Made by a program: the position numbers and the translations under genes
Shown: positions 1-6,948 of the stretch, one piece after another
Position numbering within the stretch: the stretch's first letter is position 1
How the letters are laid out: each line of letters begins with the position of its first letter
The notes under the pieces: generated by a model
Database searches by the model: none
Told to the model about the DNA's origin: nothing
What the model saw: the letters and a program-made list of their open reading frames with translations, nothing else
IMG/VR virus record: IMGVR_UViG_3300027522_000012
Span: 1 to 35,655 of that record
Reading direction: 5' to 3' (one strand)
DNA: 35,655 bases
From: a virus

Positions 1-289
1 CCACTAAGTCTCTATTGGTATCTGATACTACTTTAATTATCTGACCAGCTACTTCATATGCTCTAGGTGATTGACTTTGGCTAGCTAGATCAAGTATACC
101 ATCTAAGGCATCTCTACCTCTTTCAATAAGATGGTATAAGTTCTCTCTGGAATATTTTAAATCTCTTTCAGACTGACCCGCTGTATCATCTACCTCTACT
201 ACAGCTTGAACAGGTTTAGGTTCATCTATTAATGGTTCTAAGTCTAATGATTTTGCTATTGGATCTTCTTTAGGCACTTGTGTTTGCAC
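1..289 (-). CDS. 16: Terminase small subunit, gp16-like (partial, cut at window edge)
   Basis: Only the first 96 codons are visible; the frame stays open to the window edge. The start is taken as GTG at 289-287 because a strong GAGGAG ribosome-binding site lies 7 nt upstream and no better ATG is in frame. Residues 40-96 look helical and contain SPRAYEVAGQIIKVV (74-88) followed by DTNRDL. This matches the central part of T4-type gp16, where T4 has a comparable SPRHMEV...TTTNREIL segment. In T4 phages gp16 assists the large terminase gp17 in recognising and cutting concatemeric DNA for packaging. Position directly after gp15 is the T4 gene order (13-14-15-16-17), which is strong support. The gene overlaps the end of gp15 by 20 nt, suggesting translational coupling. 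The rest of the protein is outside the window. Confidence 0.8.
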   Translation of the reverse strand, partial: MQTQVPKEDPIAKSLDLEPLIDEPKPVQAVVEVDDTAGQSERDLKYSRENLYHLIERGRDALDGILDLASQSQSPRAYEVAGQIIKVVSDTNRDLV

Positions 290-1163
290 TGAACCACTCC
301 TCAAAATTATGTATGTATCCGTAATCATCATCTTCATCTATAGAACCTATGCCTACTGAAAGTGATGCGTTGGATGTTGGACTACCGTTTGCTAATAGAC
401 CTGGTGTTGTTGTTGTCCTACTATGTATGTAGTATCCTGGTTGAGAGGAGTCTGTCACATTGACATTTGCAAATACTGTATTAGATGGATGTTCATTTGC
501 ATATACAGCAGATGTGTCCACATGTGTCATAACATTAGCAGTTTTAATAATACCAGATTTTCTTACGGGTCCCCATAGATAACCTTTGAGTGTAAAGTTT
601 ATTGTATGAATTAATGCTCGTCTAGTTTCAAAGTCACCTTCGTATGTGTCTTGCATAGATACTCCATTCAATACAATTGGTATGTCTTGCTTCCAATTCA
701 TCTCTGGAACTAAATTCATAGTTACTGACCACTCTGGTGTAAAGAATGGTAGTATCTGTTCTAATATTTTTGTAGAGTCTTCTGCGTATCTTGTGTATAT
801 GTTTAATTCAAAACCTATATCATATGCTACAGGACTATAAGCTGCATACAATTTTGTTTTATCATCTGCAAATGCAGATACATTTCTATGAATTTTATTT
901 AATTTTCTTTCTGGAGCATAGTTAATAGATGTCATTTCAAAAGACATACGTGGTAATACCATACCAACTTTCTTTGAAAGATCAGGATCAGCATTTATTC
1001 TTGCTAATGCTTTCTCTCTAGGTGCATATGCTAATGGTACTTTAATGTCTTGCAAGATGTTGCCGTTAGCATCTTTCCTCTGTACTATGACATCATTGAA
1101 CAGTGTTCCAAAAACAATTACATATTTACGTATGTGTTGATGATAAAAATTATGTCCTAACAT
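270..1163 (-). CDS. 15: Tail sheath terminator / tail completion protein, gp15
   Basis: A 297-residue protein close in length to T4 gp15 (about 270). Recognisable gp15 features are the N-terminal FYHQHIRKY segment (6-14) with FGTLFNDV (18-25), the VLPRMSFEM block (69-77), and a long conserved stretch at 119-145 containing ELNIYTRYAEDS and ILPFFTPEW. T4 gp15 has equivalent LPRI and ELSIFTRYEDD...ILPYF segments. In T4, gp15 forms a hexameric ring that caps the tail tube and sheath and connects the tail to the neck. The C-terminal 80 residues are rich in Asn, Thr and Ser and end in an acidic patch (IDEDDDYG), a part that is variable in the family. Its ATG overlaps the last base of gp14, and the ribosome-binding site lies in the 3' end of gp14. 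Confidence 0.92.
   Translation of the reverse strand: MLGHNFYHQHIRKYVIVFGTLFNDVIVQRKDANGNILQDIKVPLAYAPREKALARINADPDLSKKVGMVLPRMSFEMTSINYAPERKLNKIHRNVSAFADDKTKLYAAYSPVAYDIGFELNIYTRYAEDSTKILEQILPFFTPEWSVTMNLVPEMNWKQDIPIVLNGVSMQDTYEGDFETRRALIHTINFTLKGYLWGPVRKSGIIKTANVMTHVDTSAVYANEHPSNTVFANVNVTDSSQPGYYIHSRTTTTPGLLANGSPTSNASLSVGIGSIDEDDDYGYIHNFEEWFSANTSA
297..302 (-). promoter_or_regulatory. Ribosome-binding site deciding the GTG start of gp16
   Basis: The minus strand reads GAGGAG, 7 nt before GTG at 289. It lies inside the 3' end of gp15. No in-frame ATG has comparable spacing, so this site is the main reason for calling a GTG start. Confidence 0.65.
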
Positions 1164-1930
1164 TAAAAGGTCCCACCTTCACTGAACGGATCTCCATCAC
1201 TAAAGTCTAATATTGCATCCGCATCTGTTTCAATTTGTATATTATCTGAGTTACTTACTGTATCGTAATCTAATGTTGCTTCTGTACTACCATCACTTCT
1301 ATCTTCATCCTCTGTCATTAGTCGTACACCCTCTTGTGTATATATTGGTGTTATACCATCTTCACTCATAAGCTGCGTATCAAGATATATGTCTGTGCTA
1401 AAGCTAGTTTCAACAACATCAACTTCAGCAAAGCCTGTGTTAATTCTTTCACCACTATACTCAAATAACTCACAAGTGATATCATAGAATTGTAATGAAC
1501 CCATTTGATAGAATGTTGGCTCATGTTCTACAAATTTAATTGAATATATTTTTTTGTTCAATGGAAGAAAAATTAAGTCACCTTCTCTTGGTCTAGTAAG
1601 ACCTTGATCAGCTTCAATAGATTCACTAAATGCTCTACGAGCAATAGAAAAAGTAATCCTGTCTCTAATTTCAAGACCAAACTTACCTAAGAAGTCACCT
1701 TCTCCTTCAAAGCCATCTACGTTTTTAACGTACACTTCACATTGAGAGTATGTACTATAATGTTTCTTATTGTTTTCATTAAGTATATCATCAGTACCGT
1801 CTTCTGTGTATGCCATGTAACCAACATCAATGCCATAAATCTTTATTGATTCATAGACAAGATCGTTGATTAAGTTTTGCTCATCTGGACTTGCAAAGTT
1901 ATTGAAGAACAGATTAGTACCTCTAGCCAT
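1163..1930 (-). CDS. 14: Neck protein gp14
   Basis: 255 residues, the same size as T4 gp14 (256). The diagnostic core is residues 113-158: RPREGDLIFLPLNKK, then IKFVEHEPTFYQMGSLQFY and ITCELFEYS. The N-terminal part has a YGIDVGYM segment (32-39). In T4, gp14 joins gp13 in the neck that seals the DNA-filled head and receives the tail. The C-terminal tail (190-255) is highly acidic and low in complexity. The last residues are GGTF, and their codons also form the ribosome-binding region for gp15 (stop TAA overlaps the next ATG). gp13 ends 4 nt upstream. Identity is supported independently by sequence and by gene order. Confidence 0.9.
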   Translation of the reverse strand: MARGTNLFFNNFASPDEQNLINDLVYESIKIYGIDVGYMAYTEDGTDDILNENNKKHYSTYSQCEVYVKNVDGFEGEGDFLGKFGLEIRDRITFSIARRAFSESIEADQGLTRPREGDLIFLPLNKKIYSIKFVEHEPTFYQMGSLQFYDITCELFEYSGERINTGFAEVDVVETSFSTDIYLDTQLMSEDGITPIYTQEGVRLMTEDEDRSDGSTEATLDYDTVSNSDNIQIETDADAILDFSDGDPFSEGGTF

Positions 1931-1934
1931 TTAA

Positions 1935-2675
1935 TTATCCAGTCATGTCATGAACAGGAAGAGAGTAACTAGAAATCATTTCTTCTTCTAGTTTAGTTTT
2001 TTCTTCCAATCCTTGTTGTAGAATTTGTTCTCCGTTGAATTGAACTCCACCTGGTAATTGCATACCAATAAATTTAGTTAGGTTGTTACCCCACTGTATT
2101 CTAAACAATGCTGATGCATATCTTTGTAACCATCTATCATTATACACATCTGTATATGTATCTGGGTCTACTTTCTGATAACCTTTAGCTACTATAAAGT
2201 GACCTGCAGTTACTTTACCCCAGTCCATATCAATCCATAATTTATTAACATGTCTGTTATATCTGATAGGTTGTTTACCAACAAGCATCTCTTCTATATG
2301 TCTTAGGTTCATCATATTCATAAAGTATGGTACAAGATCCATTCTTGATAGATCGTACATATCATTCAATGCTATTTGATATCTAACATTAAATAAATTA
2401 TTAGTACTTGTTGAATCACCTATATCAAATATATCAACTATACCTATGTAGTCATTAGCAATTGTTATATACTCATTAGATATATCGGTAGCTGTTATCT
2501 CATGTTTTAAAAACATGTCTTGTGTTCCATCAAAGTGATAATCTTGATAAAACATTAGAGCCTCATCAATACGATCATCCATTTGATCATCATCAATATT
2601 AATTTCTATTACAGGCTTACCTAATCTTCGTAATATATATTCTTTGAATGTTGCTTTACTATTTGGTGCTGCCAT
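1935..2675 (-). CDS. 13: Neck protein gp13
   Basis: 246 residues, shorter than T4 gp13 (about 309) but like the compact versions in marine T4-like phages. The N-terminus is characteristic: a helix with FKEYILRRLGKPVIEINIDDDQ (10-31), then the acidic helix DRIDEALMFYQDYHFDGT. This is the gp13 signature. The middle contains a hydrophobic helical segment (YFMNMMNLRHIEEML) and WIDMDWG. In T4, gp13 is added with gp14 to complete the neck after DNA packaging. gp14 and gp15 follow immediately, as in T4. A GGGGAT sequence about 8 nt before the ATG is a modest ribosome-binding site. Confidence 0.92.
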   Translation of the reverse strand: MAAPNSKATFKEYILRRLGKPVIEINIDDDQMDDRIDEALMFYQDYHFDGTQDMFLKHEITATDISNEYITIANDYIGIVDIFDIGDSTSTNNLFNVRYQIALNDMYDLSRMDLVPYFMNMMNLRHIEEMLVGKQPIRYNRHVNKLWIDMDWGKVTAGHFIVAKGYQKVDPDTYTDVYNDRWLQRYASALFRIQWGNNLTKFIGMQLPGGVQFNGEQILQQGLEEKTKLEEEMISSYSLPVHDMTG

Positions 2676-2678
2676 TTG

Positions 2679-3080
2679 TTATCCCCAAATCTTTGTGCCA
2701 CTAGAATTATATATCTCTAGTTTATTACCACTGCTGTCTTTTAGAGAACCTCTAAAATTAACATTATATAGATTGGCTGTTGATGTACTTGTCATTGTTA
2801 TGTTTGCTTCTGTGTTCATTGTTGCTTTAACTGTATGTATAGTAAGATTAGCAACATTTATTTCATTAATAAAAGATGTACTGTTTGCAACAAGAGCTTG
2901 GTTTGCTGTTAACGTACCTGGTGTTCTTATTCCACCAATAGATACAAGATTAGATGTGTTACCATCTTGTCTACCTATACTTATTGTTTGACTATTAGAG
3001 GACCAAGCTAGCTCTCCAAACTCTAATGCTGTTGGTGTAGCAGTGTTTGCTGATCTTTTGATCTGAATTGTACCAGCCAT
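2679..3080 (-). CDS. Small tail-fibre-like protein, Mtd-type N-terminus
   Basis: 133 residues. Residues 3-37 (GTIQIKRSANT...ALEFGELAWS, then ISIGR) match the opening seen in many phage fibre proteins, including the N-terminus of the Bordetella phage major tropism determinant: a virion-attachment beta domain with a GELAxS core. The remainder is rich in Thr, Asn and Ala with a repeated beta pattern (VANLTIHTVKATMNTEANITMTS), as in fibre shafts, and it ends SSGTKIWG. It is too short to be a complete fibre with a receptor-binding tip. It may be a collar or whisker component, or an adaptor. It sits in the position of T4 wac (fibritin), just before gp13, but I see no fibritin coiled coil. Translation is coupled to the preceding 66-residue gene by a TAATG overlap with an AAGGAGGAA site. 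Confidence 0.6.
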   Translation of the reverse strand: MAGTIQIKRSANTATPTALEFGELAWSSNSQTISIGRQDGNTSNLVSIGGIRTPGTLTANQALVANSTSFINEINVANLTIHTVKATMNTEANITMTSTSTANLYNVNFRGSLKDSSGNKLEIYNSSGTKIWG

Positions 3081-3280
3081 TAAAATGTTCCTCCTTCTAA
3101 ATTTCTCTCAGTTGCTTTATATGTATCATCAGATTTATTATATCTTAATACAAATGTGTTTGCATTATTAGTAAGACTTATGTCAGCCATATCGTCTACA
3201 ATTTCTGCTTTACGTGTTAATACTTTTGAACTGATACCAGATGTAGCTGTTATGGATCCTGCAATGTTAGCTGTGTTCAA
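3080..3280 (-). CDS. Very small fibre-like protein with TTG start
   Basis: 66 residues. The first codon is TTG (3280-3278), overlapping the TGA stop of the preceding gene, with GGAGGA 5 nt upstream; no nearby ATG would serve. Residues 43-56 (FVLRYNKSDDTY) match a motif also found in the neighbouring 70-residue protein (ILVYNADRDQY), and both end in GGTF, so the two are probably paralogues. Similar short 'LxYN..DxY' units occur in marine phage fibre and collar proteins. It is expressed between other small virion-like genes under the putative late promoter at 3853-3860. Function is not known; a structural role is inferred from context. Confidence 0.55.
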   Translation of the reverse strand: MNTANIAGSITATSGISSKVLTRKAEIVDDMADISLTNNANTFVLRYNKSDDTYKATERNLEGGTF

Positions 3281-3489
3281 AATGTTCCTCCATCTGCATC
3301 TGGTTTTTGTAGTAGGTATTGATCTCTATCAGCATTATACACTAATATATTATTATTTGCTCTACTAACTTCTTTAACATCATCCATACCATCTAGTCTA
3401 GGTTGTGTACCTCCAGCTCCTGTTTGAGCTATTCTTACAGCAAGTCTAGTTTGGTTTGTTAGTATAGCATTGTTAGTTGTTATTGCCAT
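3277..3489 (-). CDS. Very small fibre-like protein
   Basis: 70 residues, opening MAITTNNAILTNQ. It carries the ILVYNADRDQYLLQ segment (48-61) and a DADGGTF end, both shared in form with the adjacent 66-residue protein. The pair looks like a tandem duplication of a short beta unit that in other phages forms part of longer fibre proteins. It starts 3 bases after the stop of the 110-residue gene, whose last codons supply an ACGAGG site. No catalytic motif, signal peptide or membrane segment is visible. A minor virion component is the best guess from its neighbours. Confidence 0.55.
   Translation of the reverse strand: MAITTNNAILTNQTRLAVRIAQTGAGGTQPRLDGMDDVKEVSRANNNILVYNADRDQYLLQKPDADGGTF
3286..3291 (-). 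promoter_or_regulatory. Ribosome-binding site deciding a TTG start
   Basis: GGAGGA on the minus strand, 5 nt before TTG at 3280. The same bases encode Gly-Gly at the C-terminus of the upstream 70-residue protein. Placement and strength support initiation at TTG. Confidence 0.6.
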
Positions 3490-3491
3490 TG

Positions 3492-3824
3492 CTACCTCGT
3501 TACATTTGGATTAACTGTTACTAAACCTTCTACCACTCTTGATACAACAGAGCCACCTGATGTTACTTTAACATCATATACATATCTACCAGAATCCATA
3601 GAAGCTGTATTAGCTGCATTCAAAGCTAGTGTCAACTGTCCATTGGTACCACCGTTTGTAATTGAGAATGTTTTTGTAATTGCGGATGATGTATGATGTT
3701 TTCTTATCATTGCGTTTGCTGAGTAGCCTGTCAAGTTAACAACCTCTCCTGTGTCTTCTGTTACAGTTACAACTGTACTAAATGTAGTTCCTTGATCAAT
3801 AATAATATCAGCTCTTGCAGACAT
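3492..3824 (-). CDS. Small virion structural protein, Ig/beta-sandwich-like
   Basis: 110 residues with a clear all-beta pattern: a polar N-terminal strand (IIIDQGTTFSTVVTV), then VVNLTGYSANAMIRKH (28-43), then DSGRYVYDVKV, and a final VVSRVVEGLVTVNPNVTR. The order 'QGxTF...LTGYxxxxxIRK...GRYxYDV...VxRVxEGxVxVxPxVTR' is one I recognise from small structural proteins of marine T4-like phages and from the N-terminal domain of baseplate upper proteins. A role as a baseplate, collar or fibre-attachment component is inferred. It is the first gene after a T4-type late promoter, with an AAGGGAG site 7 nt before the ATG. Confidence 0.65.
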   Translation of the reverse strand: MSARADIIIDQGTTFSTVVTVTEDTGEVVNLTGYSANAMIRKHHTSSAITKTFSITNGGTNGQLTLALNAANTASMDSGRYVYDVKVTSGGSVVSRVVEGLVTVNPNVTR

Positions 3825-3852
3825 AGATAAACTCCCTTATATGTATTATATA

Positions 3853-3860
3853 TATTTATA
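3853..3860 (-). promoter_or_regulatory. T4-type late promoter, TATAAATA
   Basis: The minus strand reads TATAAATA, an exact match to the T4 late-promoter element recognised by the gp55 sigma factor. It sits in the longest gap of the window (44 nt), 28 nt upstream of the 110-residue gene. Transcription beginning about 6 nt downstream would leave a short leader with an AAGGGAG ribosome-binding site. It would drive the small fibre genes and gp13-gp16. Chance matches occur in AT-rich DNA, but the placement in a true gap is persuasive. Confidence 0.65.
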
Positions 3861-3868
3861 AGAAAGGA

Positions 3869-4267
3869 TTATACGTGTCTTGATCTAAACTCTGGAAAAT
3901 TTTTATGAGATTTTTTAGCAACATTTATTAGTGCATACTTCATAATATGCAACTCCTGTCTGTCCTGACTTGAATCTATACCTACCCAATCCACTCTGTA
4001 GTTACTTATACAATACATAATATACCATACATCTGTAAAGTCTTTTAAAATAGGACACGCTGAACCTTTATATTTTAATGCTCTTTCGTATCCTTTTATT
4101 CTATGTTCTTCTGTTAATCCTTCATACAATTCTTTTATTATAGGTTTAATTAAACCAAATTCAGAATCATCTAGCTTACCATCATTATCAAACATCTGAA
4201 GAAACAACTGTTGGCCAAACAACAACATAGTGAAACCATATACTTTTTCATTTATTTCAAACTTCAT
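3869..4267 (-). CDS. Hypothetical protein
   Basis: 132 residues, not recognised. The sequence is mixed alpha/beta, with an N-terminal MKFEINEKVYGFTMLL strand-like start, an acidic segment DNDGKLDDSEFG (27-38) that resembles an EF-hand loop by composition but lacks the flanking helix pattern I would want, two Cys (C71 in GSACPIL and one in YCISNY) and a basic tail (KKSHKNFPEFRSRHV). It is the last gene of the glycan-modifying cassette, 2 nt after the 482-residue gene, with an AAGGAA site before the ATG. The late promoter lies just beyond its stop. Its position could make it either a cassette member or an unrelated accessory gene. Confidence 0.6.
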   Translation of the reverse strand: MKFEINEKVYGFTMLLFGQQLFLQMFDNDGKLDDSEFGLIKPIIKELYEGLTEEHRIKGYERALKYKGSACPILKDFTDVWYIMYCISNYRVDWVGIDSSQDRQELHIMKYALINVAKKSHKNFPEFRSRHV

Positions 4268-4269
4268 TT

Positions 4270-5718
4270 TTATAATTCCTTAATCATAGAGGTATCAGAA
4301 ATAATAGCATAATTATTATTCATTTGATTTGGGGAATAGCCTGTTAATTTTATTCCTGGTTTTGAAAATAATTTAATCTGCAAATCATTAAACAATTTAA
4401 TAGCACCACCAAATCCATACTTAGCTACCAACCAATCTGTAGAAAAAATATTAGATACATGAAATAATGTTTTACCATGGAAGTGTTTAATTATATTATC
4501 TGGTTGTTTTATAACATCTGCTTGCATAAATGATGTGTCAGTATTTCGAAACATTGTAACATATTTCCAAAATTGTTTTTCTCCACCAAAATATTCTAAA
4601 GTTCTTCTGAAACTTTTCATAAATGCTGGATTAATATTTTTATTATCCTGAAGTATATTTTTGTTATTGATGCCATACCATGTTAAATATTTCCAATCTT
4701 TAAATGTACGTATTAGTTCGACTATATCTGTTGCTTGTGAGTTTTTGATATGCTGAATCCAATCCAATGCTTTTATATTCCAATCATAAAAAATTATATT
4801 ACCATTGTTTTTTAATGCGTTGGAATGAAAACAATCTAACCATTTAAAACCACTTGCTGGTAAAGCTATATTATCATAGTCATCACCATTGTTTTGTATA
4901 TACATATCTTCACTGTTAAGTATCCATATTTGATCTTGTACACCATGGACTATTATATTTAAAAATTGTTGGTGGCCACCAATCATTTTCTGATACTCTT
5001 CTTCTGAGGGTTGGTAGTCATTTTTAATTACATCCCAAAGTAATTGTTCTCCGTGGGTCAAAGAAGCTGCATTTCCTTCTGGGTAATAATAGGTACGCTG
5101 AAGTCTTATTTTAAGGTTCCAATTAATTATTTCACAACCAAATCTAAGACCAGTATCTATTAGGTTCCAACCAGGGCATGAATAATGCTGTACCTTTCTC
5201 ATACCACTGTCCTTGATCCAGAGAGGGGTATAATTATCATGGAAGTTTTCTTCACTGCGTTCTATGACGGGAAGTTCTTTTTCTCCTTCAGTAAAAGTTC
5301 CAAATTCTGGACGTCCAATTTCTTTCCATGTCTTACTATTAATTAAAACAAATTGTTCATGTAATTCATACCAACGATTTTGCCATGTCCAATCTAATAT
5401 ATGAGCAGCTGCCAGATAATCCGGATGGGCTTCTATTTCAGTTGCAATGTCATTAATAATACTTCCACTGAATAATCTTACACCGGCAGCCATAAATAAT
5501 ATATGATCATACCTATCTGCTAATTTTTTTAATCCTTCATCAATTGACTTTGCTTGAACAACATGAAGTTTGGTAGACTGTGTTGTTAACCAACCTGCAT
5601 AGAAGGCTGTATATTCTCTCATATGATCAGTCAATTCTTCATGCTTACATGCACTGTGTTGATGTATACATATACATAAATTTATATTATTATTAAATCG
5701 TCTTTGAGGTACGTTCAT
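4270..5718 (-). CDS. Two-part glycosyltransferase-like protein of unknown specificity
   Basis: 482 residues. The N-terminal half (about 10-260) has the look of a divergent GT-A fold: YDHILFMAAGVRLF (69-82) occupies the place where a DxD metal motif would be expected but lacks it, and VLINSKTWKEIGRPEFG resembles an acceptor-side region found in family-2-like transferases. The C-terminal half starts around 285 with ALPASGFKWLDCFHSNALKNNG and IIFYDWN, which suggests a Rossmann-type or methyltransferase-like domain, though no glycine-rich nucleotide loop is clear. The fusion of two domains within a run of glycosyltransferases suggests a part in glycan assembly. The start overlaps the methyltransferase-like gene by 4 nt (ATGA). 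The function call is inference from context and weak motifs. Confidence 0.5.
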   Translation of the reverse strand: MNVPQRRFNNNINLCICIHQHSACKHEELTDHMREYTAFYAGWLTTQSTKLHVVQAKSIDEGLKKLADRYDHILFMAAGVRLFSGSIINDIATEIEAHPDYLAAAHILDWTWQNRWYELHEQFVLINSKTWKEIGRPEFGTFTEGEKELPVIERSEENFHDNYTPLWIKDSGMRKVQHYSCPGWNLIDTGLRFGCEIINWNLKIRLQRTYYYPEGNAASLTHGEQLLWDVIKNDYQPSEEEYQKMIGGHQQFLNIIVHGVQDQIWILNSEDMYIQNNGDDYDNIALPASGFKWLDCFHSNALKNNGNIIFYDWNIKALDWIQHIKNSQATDIVELIRTFKDWKYLTWYGINNKNILQDNKNINPAFMKSFRRTLEYFGGEKQFWKYVTMFRNTDTSFMQADVIKQPDNIIKHFHGKTLFHVSNIFSTDWLVAKYGFGGAIKLFNDLQIKLFSKPGIKLTGYSPNQMNNNYAIISDTSMIKEL

Positions 5719-6311
5719 TTACCTATCACCATTATTCTCTTATGCTCATATATTATTTTTGAACCAGCATATTTAATATCTGTTAACCCTGCTTGCTCTA
5801 TCAGCTCTCCTTGGTTCATAGCACAATTGATATGTAACCATTTAACATTACTATTATCGTTACTTTGAAATACAAATAGTTTATCATTATAATTTTTTGT
5901 AATGTACTTCATATCCATCATATGCTCACAGGATGTGTTAATAATTACTTCACCTTTATAATCAATATCATCAAATACAACATCTTTTGTATGTACATTT
6001 ACTTTAGGATAATCATTCCATATATGTTTTGCAATGTCTGTTGTATACTCATCCACATCATATAGATCAATATCTATCTCACCAAAGGTTTCATATAAAA
6101 ATGGTACAGCAACTAATCCATACCAACTAGCTAATATTGATATGTGTTTAACATCAGGTTTAACTTTTTTTAATTGATGACAAAGCCATTCCTTACTTTC
6201 AATCTGAGTATCAAATACTGCTTCTGAATAATCTTTGTATTTGTATATGTGGTTATCAGCTACGTAGCCTAATCCTTTAGCCCATAACTTTTGAACTTTG
6301 CCATAGTCCAT
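5715..6311 (-). CDS. SAM-dependent methyltransferase-like protein
   Basis: 198 residues with a class I methyltransferase layout. ISILASWYG (57-65) corresponds to motif I in a variant form, IDIDLYDVDEYTTD (79-92) ends strand 2 with an acidic residue suited to bind the ribose of S-adenosylmethionine, and VIINTSCEHMMDM (122-134) matches motif IV. The central part has the alternating strand/helix pattern expected. Substrate cannot be read from the sequence. Between glycosyltransferases, O-methylation of a sugar or formation of a capped glycan is plausible. It overlaps the upstream transferase by 35 nt and the downstream gene by 4 nt, so it is surely part of the same transcript. An AAGAGGTG site precedes the ATG. 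Confidence 0.65.
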   Translation of the reverse strand: MDYGKVQKLWAKGLGYVADNHIYKYKDYSEAVFDTQIESKEWLCHQLKKVKPDVKHISILASWYGLVAVPFLYETFGEIDIDLYDVDEYTTDIAKHIWNDYPKVNVHTKDVVFDDIDYKGEVIINTSCEHMMDMKYITKNYNDKLFVFQSNDNSNVKWLHINCAMNQGELIEQAGLTDIKYAGSKIIYEHKRIMVIGK

Positions 6312-6948
6312 CTAACACCTCTTTTCTATTTTGTGCATCATCAAATATGCATACTGGTAATTGTCTTAATTTATTTTGTTCTATATCTAATGGATACATA
6401 CAACCATGTTTAAATGAATAAGCTAACCCAGGTTGAAAGAATTGCATGCTACTCATATGTCTCCTGTACAACCATGGATCTAACCCATAGAAACTCTTGT
6501 ACATTCGATCTATATGGTCATGGCACTCTTTCCACATAGGCTCACAATTATGATCATTAATAACCATTATAGATGAGTTAACATTACACATATGTATTTT
6601 TTTTGCTATACCATCACTGAACCATGCTGTTTTAAGAATGTTTAGTTTATCAGGATGAGAGGTTTCTAGGAACTTATCTAATGGTGTATGTATGTAACAA
6701 TCTAAATCTAAGTAGATAGTAGGCTCATTAAAAAGACCTGGTTCAAATAACTTTATCTTGTTCCACCACTTACGTTCTTTAAAGCTATCAGTAATTTTTA
6801 TTATCTGTATGTCTTTATGTAACCCTTCTGGGTCATCTGTCATACAATAGTATACACAATCTTTATGGAAGGTCAACAGTTGTTTATATAACTGGTTGAC
6901 ATATTCAACACCATATAGTTTACCAACCTTTACAGATACAACTTGCAT
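6277..6948 (-). CDS. GT-A glycosyltransferase with DLD motif
   Basis: 223 residues. IYLDLDCYI places a DxD-type metal/sugar-nucleotide motif at D81-L-D83, preceded by a KWWNKIKLFEPGLF segment (60-73), a layout seen in family-8-like retaining transferases. The N-terminal strand and YYCMTDDPEGL (33-43) resemble the next upstream gene (SYCMTDDPTGL), so these are tandem paralogues. No signal peptide or membrane helix is seen, consistent with a cytoplasmic enzyme in the infected cell. A strong GGGAGG site lies 7 nt before the ATG. It overlaps the upstream gene by 19 nt and the methyltransferase gene by 35 nt. Acceptor and donor sugars are unknown. Confidence 0.78.
   Translation of the reverse strand: MQVVSVKVGKLYGVEYVNQLYKQLLTFHKDCVYYCMTDDPEGLHKDIQIIKITDSFKERKWWNKIKLFEPGLFNEPTIYLDLDCYIHTPLDKFLETSHPDKLNILKTAWFSDGIAKKIHMCNVNSSIMVINDHNCEPMWKECHDHIDRMYKSFYGLDPWLYRRHMSSMQFFQPGLAYSFKHGCMYPLDIEQNKLRQLPVCIFDDAQNRKEVLDGLWQSSKVMG

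Noticed and set aside
27-38. Possible CRISPR or tandem-repeat locus suggested by the regular arrays
   Set aside because: The only regular arrays are coding 12-bp repeats at 11357-18124 and 20130-26080. There are no conserved repeats separated by unique spacers anywhere in the window.
4147-4190. EF-hand calcium-binding loop in the 132-residue protein (DNDGKLDDSEFG)
   Set aside because: The acidic spacing is suggestive, but the flanking helices and paired second loop of a typical EF-hand are not evident.
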